Shown one piece after another: positions 17,442 through 26,267 of a stretch of 64,000 nt of DNA; the stretch's first letter is position 1; every line of letters begins with the position of its first letter. The translations under genes were made by a program, and so were the position numbers. Source of the stretch: Streptomyces ruber (lineage in GTDB: Bacteria > Actinomycetota > Actinomycetes > Streptomycetales > Streptomycetaceae); assembly GCF_014648075.1 (NCBI RefSeq), contig NZ_BMQK01000013.1, positions 124,001-188,000 of the forward strand, given 5' to 3'. Under the pieces are notes generated by a model. It searched no databases and was not told the DNA's origin. It was given only the letters and a program-made list of their open reading frames with translations.

Positions 17442-18971
17442 ATGAGGTCCGAGAAGATCCGCCGCTGGGAGTCGGGCGCCCTCGCGCACGCCGTGACGGA
17501 CCCCTTCGGCCAGGGCCCCGTCCCCTGGCTCCGGGGCGTCGAGACGTACGTCGACGAGAGCGGGCGGCTCGTCCCCTGGTACGCCGACCAGACCGACGCG
17601 CACCCCGACGCACCCCCGGACGCGACGACCCGGGAGGGCGGCACCCGGATTCCCGGCCCCCGCCCCGGACGCGCACACGCCGGAGGTCCCCGTTCCGCCG
17701 ACGACTTCCACCGGCAGATCAAGGGCTTCGCCACCACCGGCTCCACCACTCCGGGCGAGTCCATCGACTTCCACGTCACCGTCGATCCGCCCCAGGAGTT
17801 CAGCGTCGACATCTACCGGATCGGCCACTACGGCGGCGACGGCGCGGCCAAGATCACCACCAGTCCGCGCCTCTCCGGCATCGTCCAGCCCCCGCCCCTC
17901 ACCGCCGACCGCACGGTCTCCTGTCACCACTGGTGGCTCTCCTGGCGCCTGCAGATCCCGGCCTACTGGCGGACCGGGGCGTACGTGGCCGTCCTGACGA
18001 CCGCCGACGGCTACCGCTCGCACATCCCCTTCACGGTCCGTGACGACCACCCCGCCGACGTGCTGGTCGTGCTGCCCGACATCACCTGGCAGGCGTACAA
18101 CCTCTACCCGGAGGACGGCCGCACCGGTGCGAGCCTCTACCACGCCTGGGACGAGGAGGGCCGGCTCCTCGGCGAGGCCGACGCCGCCGGCACGGTCTCC
18201 TTCGACCGTCCCTACGCCGGCGCGGGTCTGCCCCTTTACGTCGGCCACGCCTACGACTTCATCCGCTGGGCCGAGCGCTACGGCTACGACCTCGCCTACG
18301 CCGACGCCCGCGACCTGCACGCCGGTCACATCGACCCCACCCGTTACCGATGCCTGGTCTTCCCCGGCCGCGACGAGTACTGGACGGGGCCCATGCGCCG
18401 GGCCGCGGAGCACGCCCGCGACCGGGGCACCTCCCTGGTCTTCCTCTCCGCCGGCGCCCTGTACTGGCGGGTGGAACTGGGGCCGTCCCCGTCCGGAGCC
18501 CCTGACCGGCTGCTGACCTGCCGCAAGCACAAGGGTCCTGGCAAGCCCATGCTGTGGCGCGAGACGGACCGCCCCGAGCAGGAGCTGATCGGCGTCCAGT
18601 ACGCGGGCAGAGTGCCCGGCCCCCGTCCGCTGGTCGTGCGCCGGGCCGGGCACTGGCTGTGGGAGGCGACCGGCGTTCAGGAGGGCGACGAGCTGGAGGG
18701 ACTGGTCGCGGGCGGGGCCGACCGCCGCTTCTCCCGCGCCCCGCTGCGCGGCCACGAGAACCGCGTCCTGCTCGCACAGTCCCCGTACCGCGACGTCGAG
18801 GGCGCCGCCCGGCACCAGGAGACGTCCCTGTACCGGACGGCCTCCGGAGCCTGGGTCTTCGCCTCCGGGACACTCGCCTGGACCCCGGCGCTGGGCCGCC
18901 CCGGCCACGCCGACCCGCGCGTCCAGCAGGCCACGGCCAATCTGCTCGACCGCATCTGCAAACGCGACTGA
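17442..18971 (+). CDS. N,N-dimethylformamidase large-subunit-like protein
   Basis: A 509-residue protein with the pattern of the C-terminal region of N,N-dimethylformamidase beta subunits: SIDFHVTVDPPQEFSVDIYRIGHYGGDGA, then VLLPDITWQAYN, the YDLAYADARDLH segment and FPGRDEYWTG. Known members hydrolyse dimethylformamide to dimethylamine and formate, using iron, but most Streptomyces relatives are uncharacterised. ATG 17442 is preceded by an excellent GAAGGAGGGG ribosome site; the frame upstream lies inside the previous gene. No signal peptide is seen. Substrate unknown. Confidence 0.8.
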   Translation: MRSEKIRRWESGALAHAVTDPFGQGPVPWLRGVETYVDESGRLVPWYADQTDAHPDAPPDATTREGGTRIPGPRPGRAHAGGPRSADDFHRQIKGFATTGSTTPGESIDFHVTVDPPQEFSVDIYRIGHYGGDGAAKITTSPRLSGIVQPPPLTADRTVSCHHWWLSWRLQIPAYWRTGAYVAVLTTADGYRSHIPFTVRDDHPADVLVVLPDITWQAYNLYPEDGRTGASLYHAWDEEGRLLGEADAAGTVSFDRPYAGAGLPLYVGHAYDFIRWAERYGYDLAYADARDLHAGHIDPTRYRCLVFPGRDEYWTGPMRRAAEHARDRGTSLVFLSAGALYWRVELGPSPSGAPDRLLTCRKHKGPGKPMLWRETDRPEQELIGVQYAGRVPGPRPLVVRRAGHWLWEATGVQEGDELEGLVAGGADRRFSRAPLRGHENRVLLAQSPYRDVEGAARHQETSLYRTASGAWVFASGTLAWTPALGRPGHADPRVQQATANLLDRICKRD

Positions 18972-19020
18972 CCTGCGGCGAGAACGGCGTCCGGGACCGG
19001 ACCCCGGCCGCCGTCCGGCA

Positions 19021-19032
19021 CCCGTATACGGG
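19021..19032. promoter_or_regulatory. Palindrome upstream of purC
   Basis: CCCGTATACGGG is a perfect 12-bp palindrome 38 bases before the purC start. It could be an operator or overlap a promoter; no regulator is identified. Confidence 0.35.
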
Positions 19033-19069
19033 AGAATCGACTCATTGGACAGAACCACGGGGAGGAACC

Positions 19070-19969
<900 letters not shown>

Positions 19970-19998
19970 GGCGTGGCGCCCGGCATCGGGCACCGTCC

Positions 19999-20054
19999 GG
20001 TGCTCGGTGCTCGGTGCTCGGTGCTCGGTGCTCGGTGCCCGGTGTTCGGTGCTC
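19999..20054. repeat. 7-bp tandem repeat GGTGCTC
   Basis: Eight consecutive 7-bp units: five perfect GGTGCTC copies (19999-20033), then GGTGCCC, GGTGTTC and GGTGCTC. It lies just after purC; a length-variable minisatellite candidate. Confidence 0.9.
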
Positions 20055-20093
20055 AGCGCCGGGTGCCGGGCCGACCGCGTACGCACACGACGG

Positions 20094-20120
20094 AGGCCCC
20101 GGTTCACAGAACCGGGGCCT
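20094..20120 (-). terminator. Terminator between purC and tRNA-Gly
   Basis: 11-bp perfect stem (AGGCCCCGGTT with its complement) around CACAG. It is 9 bases beyond the 3' end of tRNA-Gly and could also serve convergent purC. Confidence 0.8.
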
Positions 20121-20128
20121 TCACTCTG

Positions 20129-20201
20129 AGCGGACGACGAGGCTCGAACTCGCGACCTCAACCTTGGCAAGGTTGCGCTCTACCAACTGAGCTACGTCCG
20201 C
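20129..20201 (-). tRNA. tRNA-Gly(GCC), copy 1
   Basis: 73 nt, acceptor GCGGACG/CGTCCGC, anticodon loop with GCC, standard D and T loops; discriminator U, CCA not encoded. Identical to the copy at 24178-24250. Confidence 0.95.
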
Positions 20202-20224
20202 GTTGCGCCGTGGCGCGAGAGCAA

Positions 20225-20854
20225 CTATACCCAACCTCGCTCCCGCGCGAGACGCACTGCCGCATGACGGTTCTCCGCCCCGAGCTTGGAGACGGCCGAC
20301 GAGAGGTAGTTCCGCACGGTGCCCTGGGAGAGGGCGGCCCGCTCGGCGATCTCCGCGACGGGCGCCCCGTCCGCCGCGTACTCCAGTACCTCGGTCTCCC
20401 GTTCGGTCAGCGGCGAGTCGCCCGCGGCGATGGCGTCGGCCGCCAACTCCGGGTCCACGTACCGGTTACCGGCGTGCACGGCACGGATGATCTCCGCCAG
20501 CCGCTGCGCGCTGACGGTCTTCGGCACGAACCCGCGCACGCCCGCCTCCAACGCGCGCTTGAGGTGCCCCGGCCTGCCGTGACTCGTCACGATCAGCACC
20601 TTGCAGTCGGGCAGTTCGGTGCGCAGGGATGTGGCGACCCTCACACCGTCCGCACCCGGCATCTGGAGATCCAGCACCGCCACGTCGGGCGCGTGCGCCC
20701 GCGCCATCGCCAGCGCCTCCGGACCGGTCGCGGCCTCCGCCACGACGAGCAGGTCGTCCTCCAGCGCGAGCAGCGTGGCGAGCGCGCCCCGGATCAGGTG
20801 CTCGTCATCGGCGAGCAGCAGCCGAACGCGCGGCAGGGGGGTGGCCGACGTCAT
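20225..20854 (-). CDS. NarL/DesR-type response regulator
   Basis: A 209-residue two-component regulator. The receiver domain (residues 9-125) has the acidic pair D16/D17, phosphoacceptor D62 (VAVLDLQMPG) and Lys in FVPKTVS. The C-terminal LuxR HTH reads LTERETEVLEYAADGAPVAEIAERAALSQGTVRNYLSS. Its start overlaps the histidine-kinase stop by 4 bases (ATGA), so the two are translated together. It closely resembles DesR-class regulators; with the ABC exporter genes upstream it probably controls that exporter in response to membrane or drug stress (inference). Confidence 0.93.
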   Translation of the reverse strand: MTSATPLPRVRLLLADDEHLIRGALATLLALEDDLLVVAEAATGPEALAMARAHAPDVAVLDLQMPGADGVRVATSLRTELPDCKVLIVTSHGRPGHLKRALEAGVRGFVPKTVSAQRLAEIIRAVHAGNRYVDPELAADAIAAGDSPLTERETEVLEYAADGAPVAEIAERAALSQGTVRNYLSSAVSKLGAENRHAAVRLARERGWV

Positions 20855-22191
20855 GAGGTGACCTCACTTGTTGCAACGATCTTGTTGAAACGGGGCCGCG
20901 CCTCGTCCACCCCCGCGGAACGCGGTGCGGCCCTGTCCGCCGCGGCCCCGGCCTCGGCCTTCGCGCGCCTCGGGTGACCGTGCGGGGCGTGCTCGGGCAA
21001 CGGCACCTCGGCCGTCACCCGGAACAGTCCCTCGCCGCAGGGCGCGGCGGTCAGCGTGCCGTCGACCTCGGCGAGCCGCTCGCGCAGCCCCGCGAGGCCG
21101 GAGCCCCTGCCCGAAGAGGCCTGCTCGGGCGCCCCGTCGTTCTGCACGGTGAGCACGACCCGGTCGTCCTCCCTGCGCAGCGCCACGGAACAGCGCACCG
21201 CGTTCCCGTGCCGCAGCACGTTCGTCGTCGCCTCGCGGACCACCCAGCCGAGTGCCGACTGGACCTCCTGCGGCAGCCCCAGGCCCGAACCCGTGACCTC
21301 GCACTCGATGCCGGCCGCCGTGAGAACTCCGCGCGCACCCGCGAGCTCGGCGCTCAGATCGGCCGCGCGGTACCCGCGCACCACCGCGCGCACCTCGCTC
21401 TGCGTCTCCTGGGCGATCCGCTGCACCTCGATCATCTGCTCCAGCGCCTCGGGCCGCTCCCGCCGGGCCAGCTGCACGGCCAGCTCGCTCTTCAGGGCGA
21501 TCACCGCGAGGTTGCGGCCCATCACGTCGTGCAGGTCCCGTCCGAAGCGCAGCCGCTCCTCGGCCACGGCCAGCCGGGCCAGGGTGTCGCGCGCCTCGTG
21601 CAGTTCGTACACCGCCTTGAGCAGCCAGACCGAGAACACCGAGGCCGAGGTGAGGAAACCGGCGACCAGCAGCACTGCCACCGCGAGGCCCGAAGCCGCG
21701 GCCAGGGGGATGCCCAGCAGGACCGACACCCCCCCGGTGCCGATCGCGGCGCCCACGACCGACAGGAAGGCGTGCTTCCGCCGGTCGAAGCCCAGCACGG
21801 TGAGGCAGAGGCCGAAACCGAGGACGCCGACGGTCACCGTGTACATCGACCCCGCGGCGTCCGGACCGCCGGAGCCGTGCTTCCCCAGCGCGAGCGTGAC
21901 GACACCGAGCGCTCCCGTGGCGGCACCGAGCGAGGCGAGGAGGTTGACCGGCCGCTCCCGGCGGCCGCACAGCCAGTCGAACGTCCGGGACGTGGTCACC
22001 AGGCTCAGCAGGGCGTGCGCGATGACCAGCGCCAGCAGCCAGCTCGCGGAGGCGAGCCGCAGGTGGCCGAAGGGCGTCGTCCCGAGCGCGAGGAGCTCGG
22101 CCACCGGGAAGCCGAGGAACGACCAGCGGGTGTACGTCTCGACCTTCGCCGCTGTGCTCATGTCCCGCCACCATGTCCTCAGCCCCCGCAT
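20851..22191 (-). CDS. DesK-type membrane histidine kinase
   Basis: A 446-residue sensor kinase. About six hydrophobic segments occupy residues 25-195 with no large extracellular loop. The HisKA_3 dimerisation region has the phospho-His in FGRDLHDVMGRNLAVIALK (about residue 221). The HATPase domain shows the N-box VREATTNVLRH and GSGLAGLRERL. ATG 22191 has GGGAG 7 bases upstream; an inner ATG at 22161 is possible. It starts 13 bases after the permease stop and overlaps the response regulator, so the four genes form one operon. The signal is probably sensed within the membrane. Confidence 0.93.
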   Translation of the reverse strand: MRGLRTWWRDMSTAAKVETYTRWSFLGFPVAELLALGTTPFGHLRLASASWLLALVIAHALLSLVTTSRTFDWLCGRRERPVNLLASLGAATGALGVVTLALGKHGSGGPDAAGSMYTVTVGVLGFGLCLTVLGFDRRKHAFLSVVGAAIGTGGVSVLLGIPLAAASGLAVAVLLVAGFLTSASVFSVWLLKAVYELHEARDTLARLAVAEERLRFGRDLHDVMGRNLAVIALKSELAVQLARRERPEALEQMIEVQRIAQETQSEVRAVVRGYRAADLSAELAGARGVLTAAGIECEVTGSGLGLPQEVQSALGWVVREATTNVLRHGNAVRCSVALRREDDRVVLTVQNDGAPEQASSGRGSGLAGLRERLAEVDGTLTAAPCGEGLFRVTAEVPLPEHAPHGHPRRAKAEAGAAADRAAPRSAGVDEARPRFNKIVATSEVTS

Positions 22192-22204
22192 CGCCCAGCT
22201 CCCG

Positions 22205-23011
22205 TCAACGCCGCGGTTCCCACCGGAACCACCGTCGCACAGCCCACATCGCGAGCGCGGTCCACGCCACTCCGGTCACGACGGCCGTCAGGACGTCGGA
22301 CGCCGGCAGCCCGCCGGTCCAGCCACCGCGTACCAGGGTGACGACCGGGGTCAGCGGCAGCAGTTCGCAGATTCTGGCGAGGCCGTCGGGCATGACCTCG
22401 AGCGGGACGAACGTGCCCGAGCCCATCATCGAGAGGAAGATCAGCGGCATGGACATGAACTGCGCGCCCTCCACGCTCCTGCTGAAGCTGGAGGTGACCG
22501 CCGCGAGCGCGGGCCACATGACCAGGCCCAGCAGCAGGCCCAGGACGGCGTAGTGCGGTGCCTCGGGTGCGCCGACGTCCAGGAGCGCGATGCAGGCGGC
22601 GATCAGGACGACGCTCTGCACCAGGGCTATGGCGACGGACGGCAGCGCCGCGCCCGCGAGGATCTCTGCGTCCCGCAGTTCTCCGGTGCGCAGCCGCTTG
22701 AGGACGAGCTCCTCGCGCCGGGCCGCGTACACGCTCACCAGTGAGCTGTAGACCGCGAAGAGCAGCGAGAAGCCGAGGGTGGACGAGATGATGACGGCGC
22801 CGGTCGACAGCCCGGTGCCGGACAGGTCCATCCCGTCGATCGACGTGCTCAGGCCGACCGGCATCACCAGCGGGACGAACAGCGCCGCGAACAGGGTGGC
22901 CTTGGTCCGTCCCAGCAGCGTCAGCTCCGCCCGCGCCAGCGCGGCCATACGGCTGACGGGTGTGGTGGTGCCGGCTTCCGCGCCCGTGCCCTCGTGCGTC
23001 ACAGCGGTCAC
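22205..23011 (-). CDS. ABC-2 transporter permease
   Basis: A 268-residue integral membrane protein of the ABC-2 (drug/lipid exporter) type, with about six transmembrane segments and the MSMPLIFLSMMGSGTFVPLEVMP stretch typical of this class. GTG 23011 overlaps the ATPase stop by 4 bases (GTGA), which fixes the start; the longer frame runs antisense-like through the ATPase gene. Pairs with the ATPase upstream; substrate unknown. Confidence 0.9.
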   Translation of the reverse strand: MTAVTHEGTGAEAGTTTPVSRMAALARAELTLLGRTKATLFAALFVPLVMPVGLSTSIDGMDLSGTGLSTGAVIISSTLGFSLLFAVYSSLVSVYAARREELVLKRLRTGELRDAEILAGAALPSVAIALVQSVVLIAACIALLDVGAPEAPHYAVLGLLLGLVMWPALAAVTSSFSRSVEGAQFMSMPLIFLSMMGSGTFVPLEVMPDGLARICELLPLTPVVTLVRGGWTGGLPASDVLTAVVTGVAWTALAMWAVRRWFRWEPRR

Positions 23012-24030
23012 TTCACCGCTCCCCTCTTCGCGTTGGTTCCGGACGCCGCCGCCAGTCCCGGCTCCGCACCGTCGACGGACGCGTCGAGTGCCGCGGGTGC
23101 GCCGGACGCCTCCCGGGCTATCTGCAGGAACGCCTCCTCCAGCGACGCCGACCGCACGTCGAGTCCGCGCAGCTCGACACGGGTGCGCTCGGCCCACACG
23201 AGCAGTCCGGTGGCGGCACGCTGCAGCTCGTTCGTACGGAGCCGCACCGTACGGCCGACCATCTCGTGGTCGATCACACCGAGCTCGGCCAGCGGCGGCA
23301 GGTCGCCGAGGAAGTAGCCCTCGGGCAGCTCGAAGCCGATGCGGGACGGCTGCGTCGCGGTCACCTCCGCCGGGGTGCCGGTCGCCGCGATGCGTCCCTC
23401 GTGGAGGATCGCCAGCCGGCCGGCCAGGTTCTCGGCCTCCTCCAGGTAGTGCGTGGTGAGCAGGACAGTGGTGCCCTCGTCGCGCAGTTCACGCACCAGC
23501 TCCCAGGTGGCCTGGCGGCCCTCGGCGTCGAGACCGGTGGTCGGCTCGTCGAGGAAGAGGACCTCGGGGCGGCCGAGGAGCGCGAGTGCCAGGTCCAGGC
23601 GCCGCTTCTCGCCTCCGGACAACTGCTTGACCCGTACGCCGGTCCGCTTGCCCAGGCCGACGAGTTCCAGCGCCTCCTTCGTGGGGCGTGCTCCGCTGGT
23701 GCAGCCCGCCCACATCCGTATGGTCTCCCCGACGGTCAACTCGGAGGGGAATCCACCCTCCTGCAGCATCACGCCGATGCGGGGCCGCACGGCGGCCCGT
23801 TCCGTGTAGGGGTCGTGGCCGAGGATGCGCACCCGTCCGGCGGCCGGTGCCGCGAGGCCTTCCAGTACCTCGACCGTCGACGTCTTGCCCGCGCCGTTCG
23901 TGCCCAGGAGCGCGAAGAGTTCACCGCGGCCCACGGAGAACGTGATCCCCCGTACGGCCTCGAAACCGCCCCCGTACACGCGCCGCAGATCCGTGACGTC
24001 AATCACGTTCTCATGCCCGTTCGTGTTCAT
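23008..24030 (-). CDS. ABC transporter ATP-binding protein (DrrA-like)
   Basis: A 340-residue ATPase for the neighbouring permease. Walker A is GTNGAGKTS, the signature LSGGEKRR, Walker B VLFLDEPTTGLD and the switch His in LLTTHYLEEAE. The region after the nucleotide-binding domain (about 220-335) matches the C-terminal extension of DrrA-type drug-export ATPases. ATG 24030 was preferred to an upstream one at 24066 because homology begins with VIDVTDLRRVYGG soon after. First gene of the ATPase-permease-kinase-regulator operon. Confidence 0.92.
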   Translation of the reverse strand: MNTNGHENVIDVTDLRRVYGGGFEAVRGITFSVGRGELFALLGTNGAGKTSTVEVLEGLAAPAAGRVRILGHDPYTERAAVRPRIGVMLQEGGFPSELTVGETIRMWAGCTSGARPTKEALELVGLGKRTGVRVKQLSGGEKRRLDLALALLGRPEVLFLDEPTTGLDAEGRQATWELVRELRDEGTTVLLTTHYLEEAENLAGRLAILHEGRIAATGTPAEVTATQPSRIGFELPEGYFLGDLPPLAELGVIDHEMVGRTVRLRTNELQRAATGLLVWAERTRVELRGLDVRSASLEEAFLQIAREASGAPAALDASVDGAEPGLAAASGTNAKRGAVK

Positions 24031-24139
24031 GCTTCGAGCATCCCCGCCGACGGGGAACGGCGGCAATGCGAGCTGTCATCGCTCCGCATGACAAATGTCA
24101 GAACGAGGGCCTGCACAGGCACCTAGGCCCACAAGAAGA

Positions 24140-24168
24140 AAGTCCCCGGTCCGCAGGACCGGGGACTT
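24140..24168 (-). terminator. Terminator downstream of tRNA-Gly copy 2
   Basis: 13-bp perfect stem (AAGTCCCCGGTCC with its complement) around a 3-base loop, followed on the minus strand by a T-rich TTCTTCTTG. Confidence 0.88.
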
Positions 24169-24177
24169 TCTCACTGG

Positions 24178-24250
24178 AGCGGACGACGAGGCTCGAACTC
24201 GCGACCTCAACCTTGGCAAGGTTGCGCTCTACCAACTGAGCTACGTCCGC
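24178..24250 (-). tRNA. tRNA-Gly(GCC), copy 2
   Basis: 73 nt, identical to the gene at 20129-20201, same orientation, about 4 kb apart, bracketing the ABC/two-component operon. Confidence 0.95.
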
Positions 24251-24330
24251 ATTGCCTCCGACCGGCTTCCACCGATCGGCGCGAGCACCAGCCTACCTGA
24301 TCGACAAGAGCGATCCGACCGGCGGTGCAG

Positions 24331-24402
24331 AGCGGGTGACAGGAATTGCACACTGCGCCTTCCCCCTGGAAGGGGGATGTTCTACTACTGAACTACACCC
24401 GC
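24331..24402 (-). tRNA. tRNA-Gly(TCC)
   Basis: 72 nt, acceptor GCGGGTG/CACCCGC, anticodon arm TCCCC-CTTCCAG-GGGGA with anticodon TCC, T-loop TGCAATTCC. Probably cotranscribed with tRNA-Gly(GCC) copy 2, 80 bases downstream. Confidence 0.93.
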
Positions 24403-24532
24403 ATACCTCCGCGAGCTGGGCTTTTCGGCCTCGCCCCGCGGCGTGCTCCAGACTTTAGCTGATCACCAGGGGTGCTGCGCAAGTCGGTTGCGGGAGGCGC
24501 CGGATGACCGGTCGCCGCCGGCCCTCTCCGCC

Positions 24533-24588
24533 CCGGAGGGCGGTGGGGCGACACCGCGCGCACGCCCTGTCGCCCCACCGCCCTCCGG
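24533..24588 (-). terminator. Long hairpin downstream of lsrL
   Basis: Perfect 20-bp arms (24533-24552 and 24569-24588) around a 16-base loop, 5 bases beyond the lsrL stop. Strong terminator or 3' mRNA stabiliser. Confidence 0.88.
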
Positions 24589-24593
24589 CAGTC

Positions 24594-24911
24594 CTACTGA
24601 GCCGCCGCGAAGGCCTCGTACACCTTCTTCGGGATCCGCCCGCGCGCGGGCACGTCCATCCTGCGGGACTGGGCCCAGGCGCGGACCGTCGCCGGATCGG
24701 GGGCCACGTCGGTCTGCTGGTAGGCCTTGCCGGATTTCGACCGCTTGCGGCCGGCTTCGACGTACGGGGCGAGGGCCTTGCGCAGTTCACTGGCATTGGC
24801 CTCGTTGAGGTCGATCTCGTACGACTTGCCGTCCAGACCGAAGGCGATCGTTTCCGCCGCTTCCGAGCCGTCGATGTCGTCGAAGAGAGTGACTACGACA
24901 CGCTGCGCCAC
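24594..24911 (-). CDS. lsrL: Lsr2-family nucleoid protein (LsrL-like)
   Basis: A 105-residue histone-like protein. The N-terminal half (MAQRVVVTLFDDIDGSEAAETIAFGLDG) forms the oligomerisation domain. The C-terminal DNA-binding domain resembles Lsr2 but the AT-hook-like core reads SRRMDVPARGRIPKKVYEAF, with Ala where canonical Lsr2 has an Arg-Gly-Arg core preceded by Ser/Gly-Asp. Lsr2 silences AT-rich foreign DNA. Streptomyces has two paralogues, and the one next to purSQL is recalled as LsrL; the name rests on that synteny. GTG 24911 has AAAGGACC upstream. Whether it silences the island at 48 kb is unknown. Confidence 0.85.
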   Translation of the reverse strand: MAQRVVVTLFDDIDGSEAAETIAFGLDGKSYEIDLNEANASELRKALAPYVEAGRKRSKSGKAYQQTDVAPDPATVRAWAQSRRMDVPARGRIPKKVYEAFAAAQ

Positions 24912-25323
24912 GAATATCGGTCCTTTCGTGCGACGTCCGGGCTGCCCGGTGCGCTGTTACGAGGAACGCCGCACCGTATGAGTGCCCGGAGGCCGGCTGT
25001 GGTCGGGTGTCCGGCTGTTTTCGCCGTTCATGTGCCGTTCACACGTCACCGAAGTGGTGGCGCAAAGAGCGACTGGCCGAAGTATCGGCTATTGCCTTTT
25101 CCTTTGTACAGGGCACGGCTTTGCGAAGTGTGAACCGTCTAAAACCGTCCGCGTGTCACGGTGCAATAGCTGTCGCAGATCTTTCCGGTAATTTTCCGTA
25201 ACGCACCTGGACCGTTGCCGGATCGTGATGGCCGTCACGTAGTTTCCTACGAATCTACTCGCGTAGAAATTTTGTCCGGGTAGTCTGAAGAAACCTGCTC
25301 AGCACCACACACCGGGAGTGCCA
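24912..25323. other. Divergent lsrL / purS regulatory gap
   Basis: 412 bases without a convincing gene. Bases about 25080-25270 are markedly more AT-rich than the surroundings. TAGTCT at 25281-25286 is a plausible -10 for purS, without a clear -35. The inverted repeats at 25238-25266 are listed separately. Confidence 0.6.
25238..25266. promoter_or_regulatory. Operator-like double inverted repeat before purSQL
   Basis: CGTAG-tttc-CTACG is followed by CTAC-tcgc-GTAG, two abutting palindromes sharing the same half-site, ending 14 bases before the possible purS -10. Suggests a repressor site for purine genes; the regulator is unknown. Confidence 0.4.
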
Positions 25324-25590
25324 GTGGCACGCGTCGTAGTCGACGTCATGCTCAAGCCGGAGATCCTCGACCCCCAGGGCCAGGCGGTGCAGCGTGCGCT
25401 GCCGCGCCTCGGTTTCGAGGGCGTCTCCGACGTACGTCAGGGAAAGCGATTCGAACTGGAAGTTGACGGGCCGGTCGACGACGCCGCGCTCGCCCGCATC
25501 CACGAACTGGCGGAATCCTTCCTCGCCAACACCGTGATCGAGGACTTCACCGTGAAGGTGGAGGAGGAGAAGGCGGGGGCCGGCAAGTGA
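25324..25590 (+). CDS. purS: FGAM synthase subunit PurS
   Basis: The small 88-residue subunit that with PurQ and PurL converts FGAR to FGAM. It starts VARVVVDVMLKPEILDPQGQAVQRAL and contains VRQGKRFELEVDG, both diagnostic. GTG 25324 is preferred over 25318 because GGGAG then has correct spacing. Its stop overlaps the purQ start by 4 bases (GTGA). First gene of purSQL. Confidence 0.95.
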   Translation: MARVVVDVMLKPEILDPQGQAVQRALPRLGFEGVSDVRQGKRFELEVDGPVDDAALARIHELAESFLANTVIEDFTVKVEEEKAGAGK

Positions 25591-26267
25591 CCGCTCGTAT
25601 CGGGGTCGTCACTTTCCCGGGCAGCCTGGACGACCGGGACACCCAGCGGGCGGTCCGGCTCGCGGGCGCCGAGCCGGTCGCGCTCTGGCACAAGGACAAG
25701 GACCTCAAGCAGGTCGACGCCGTGGTGCTGTGCGGGGGGTTCTCCTACGGCGACTATCTGCGCGCGGGCGCCATTGCCCGGTTCTCGCCGGTGATGGAGA
25801 CCCTGATCGAGCAGGCGAAGTCGGGAATGCCGGTGCTCGGCATCTGCAACGGCTTCCAGATCCTCACCGAGGCCCACCTGCTGCCCGGCGCCATGCTCGG
25901 CAACGACCACCTGCACTTCATCTGCCGCGACCAGAAGCTGCGGGTGGAGAACGCGGACACCTCCTGGACCACCGACTACGAGTCCGGCCAGGAGATCCAC
26001 ATCCCGCTGAAGAACATGGACGGGCGGTACGTCGCCGACGAGCGCACCCTCGACATGCTGGAGGCGGAGGGCCGGGTCGCGTTCCGCTACCTGGACTTCA
26101 ACCCCAACGGCTCCCTCCGGGACATCGCCGGCATCACCAACGAGGCGGGCAACGTCGTCGGCCTGATGCCGCACCCGGAGCACGCCGTCGAGCCCCTCAT
26201 CGGCTCCGGCCGCACCGACGGCCTCCCCTTCTTCACCTCGATCCTCAAGAAGCTGGTCAACGCATGA
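25587..26267 (+). CDS. purQ: FGAM synthase glutaminase subunit PurQ
   Basis: A 226-residue class I glutamine amidotransferase that delivers ammonia to PurL. The nucleophile Cys is in VLGICNGFQ and the His/Glu of the triad in LMPHPEHAVE; VTFPGSLDDRD opens the protein. GTG 25587 and the stop both overlap their neighbours by 4 bases, fixing translational coupling across purS-purQ-purL. Confidence 0.97.
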   Translation: MTARIGVVTFPGSLDDRDTQRAVRLAGAEPVALWHKDKDLKQVDAVVLCGGFSYGDYLRAGAIARFSPVMETLIEQAKSGMPVLGICNGFQILTEAHLLPGAMLGNDHLHFICRDQKLRVENADTSWTTDYESGQEIHIPLKNMDGRYVADERTLDMLEAEGRVAFRYLDFNPNGSLRDIAGITNEAGNVVGLMPHPEHAVEPLIGSGRTDGLPFFTSILKKLVNA

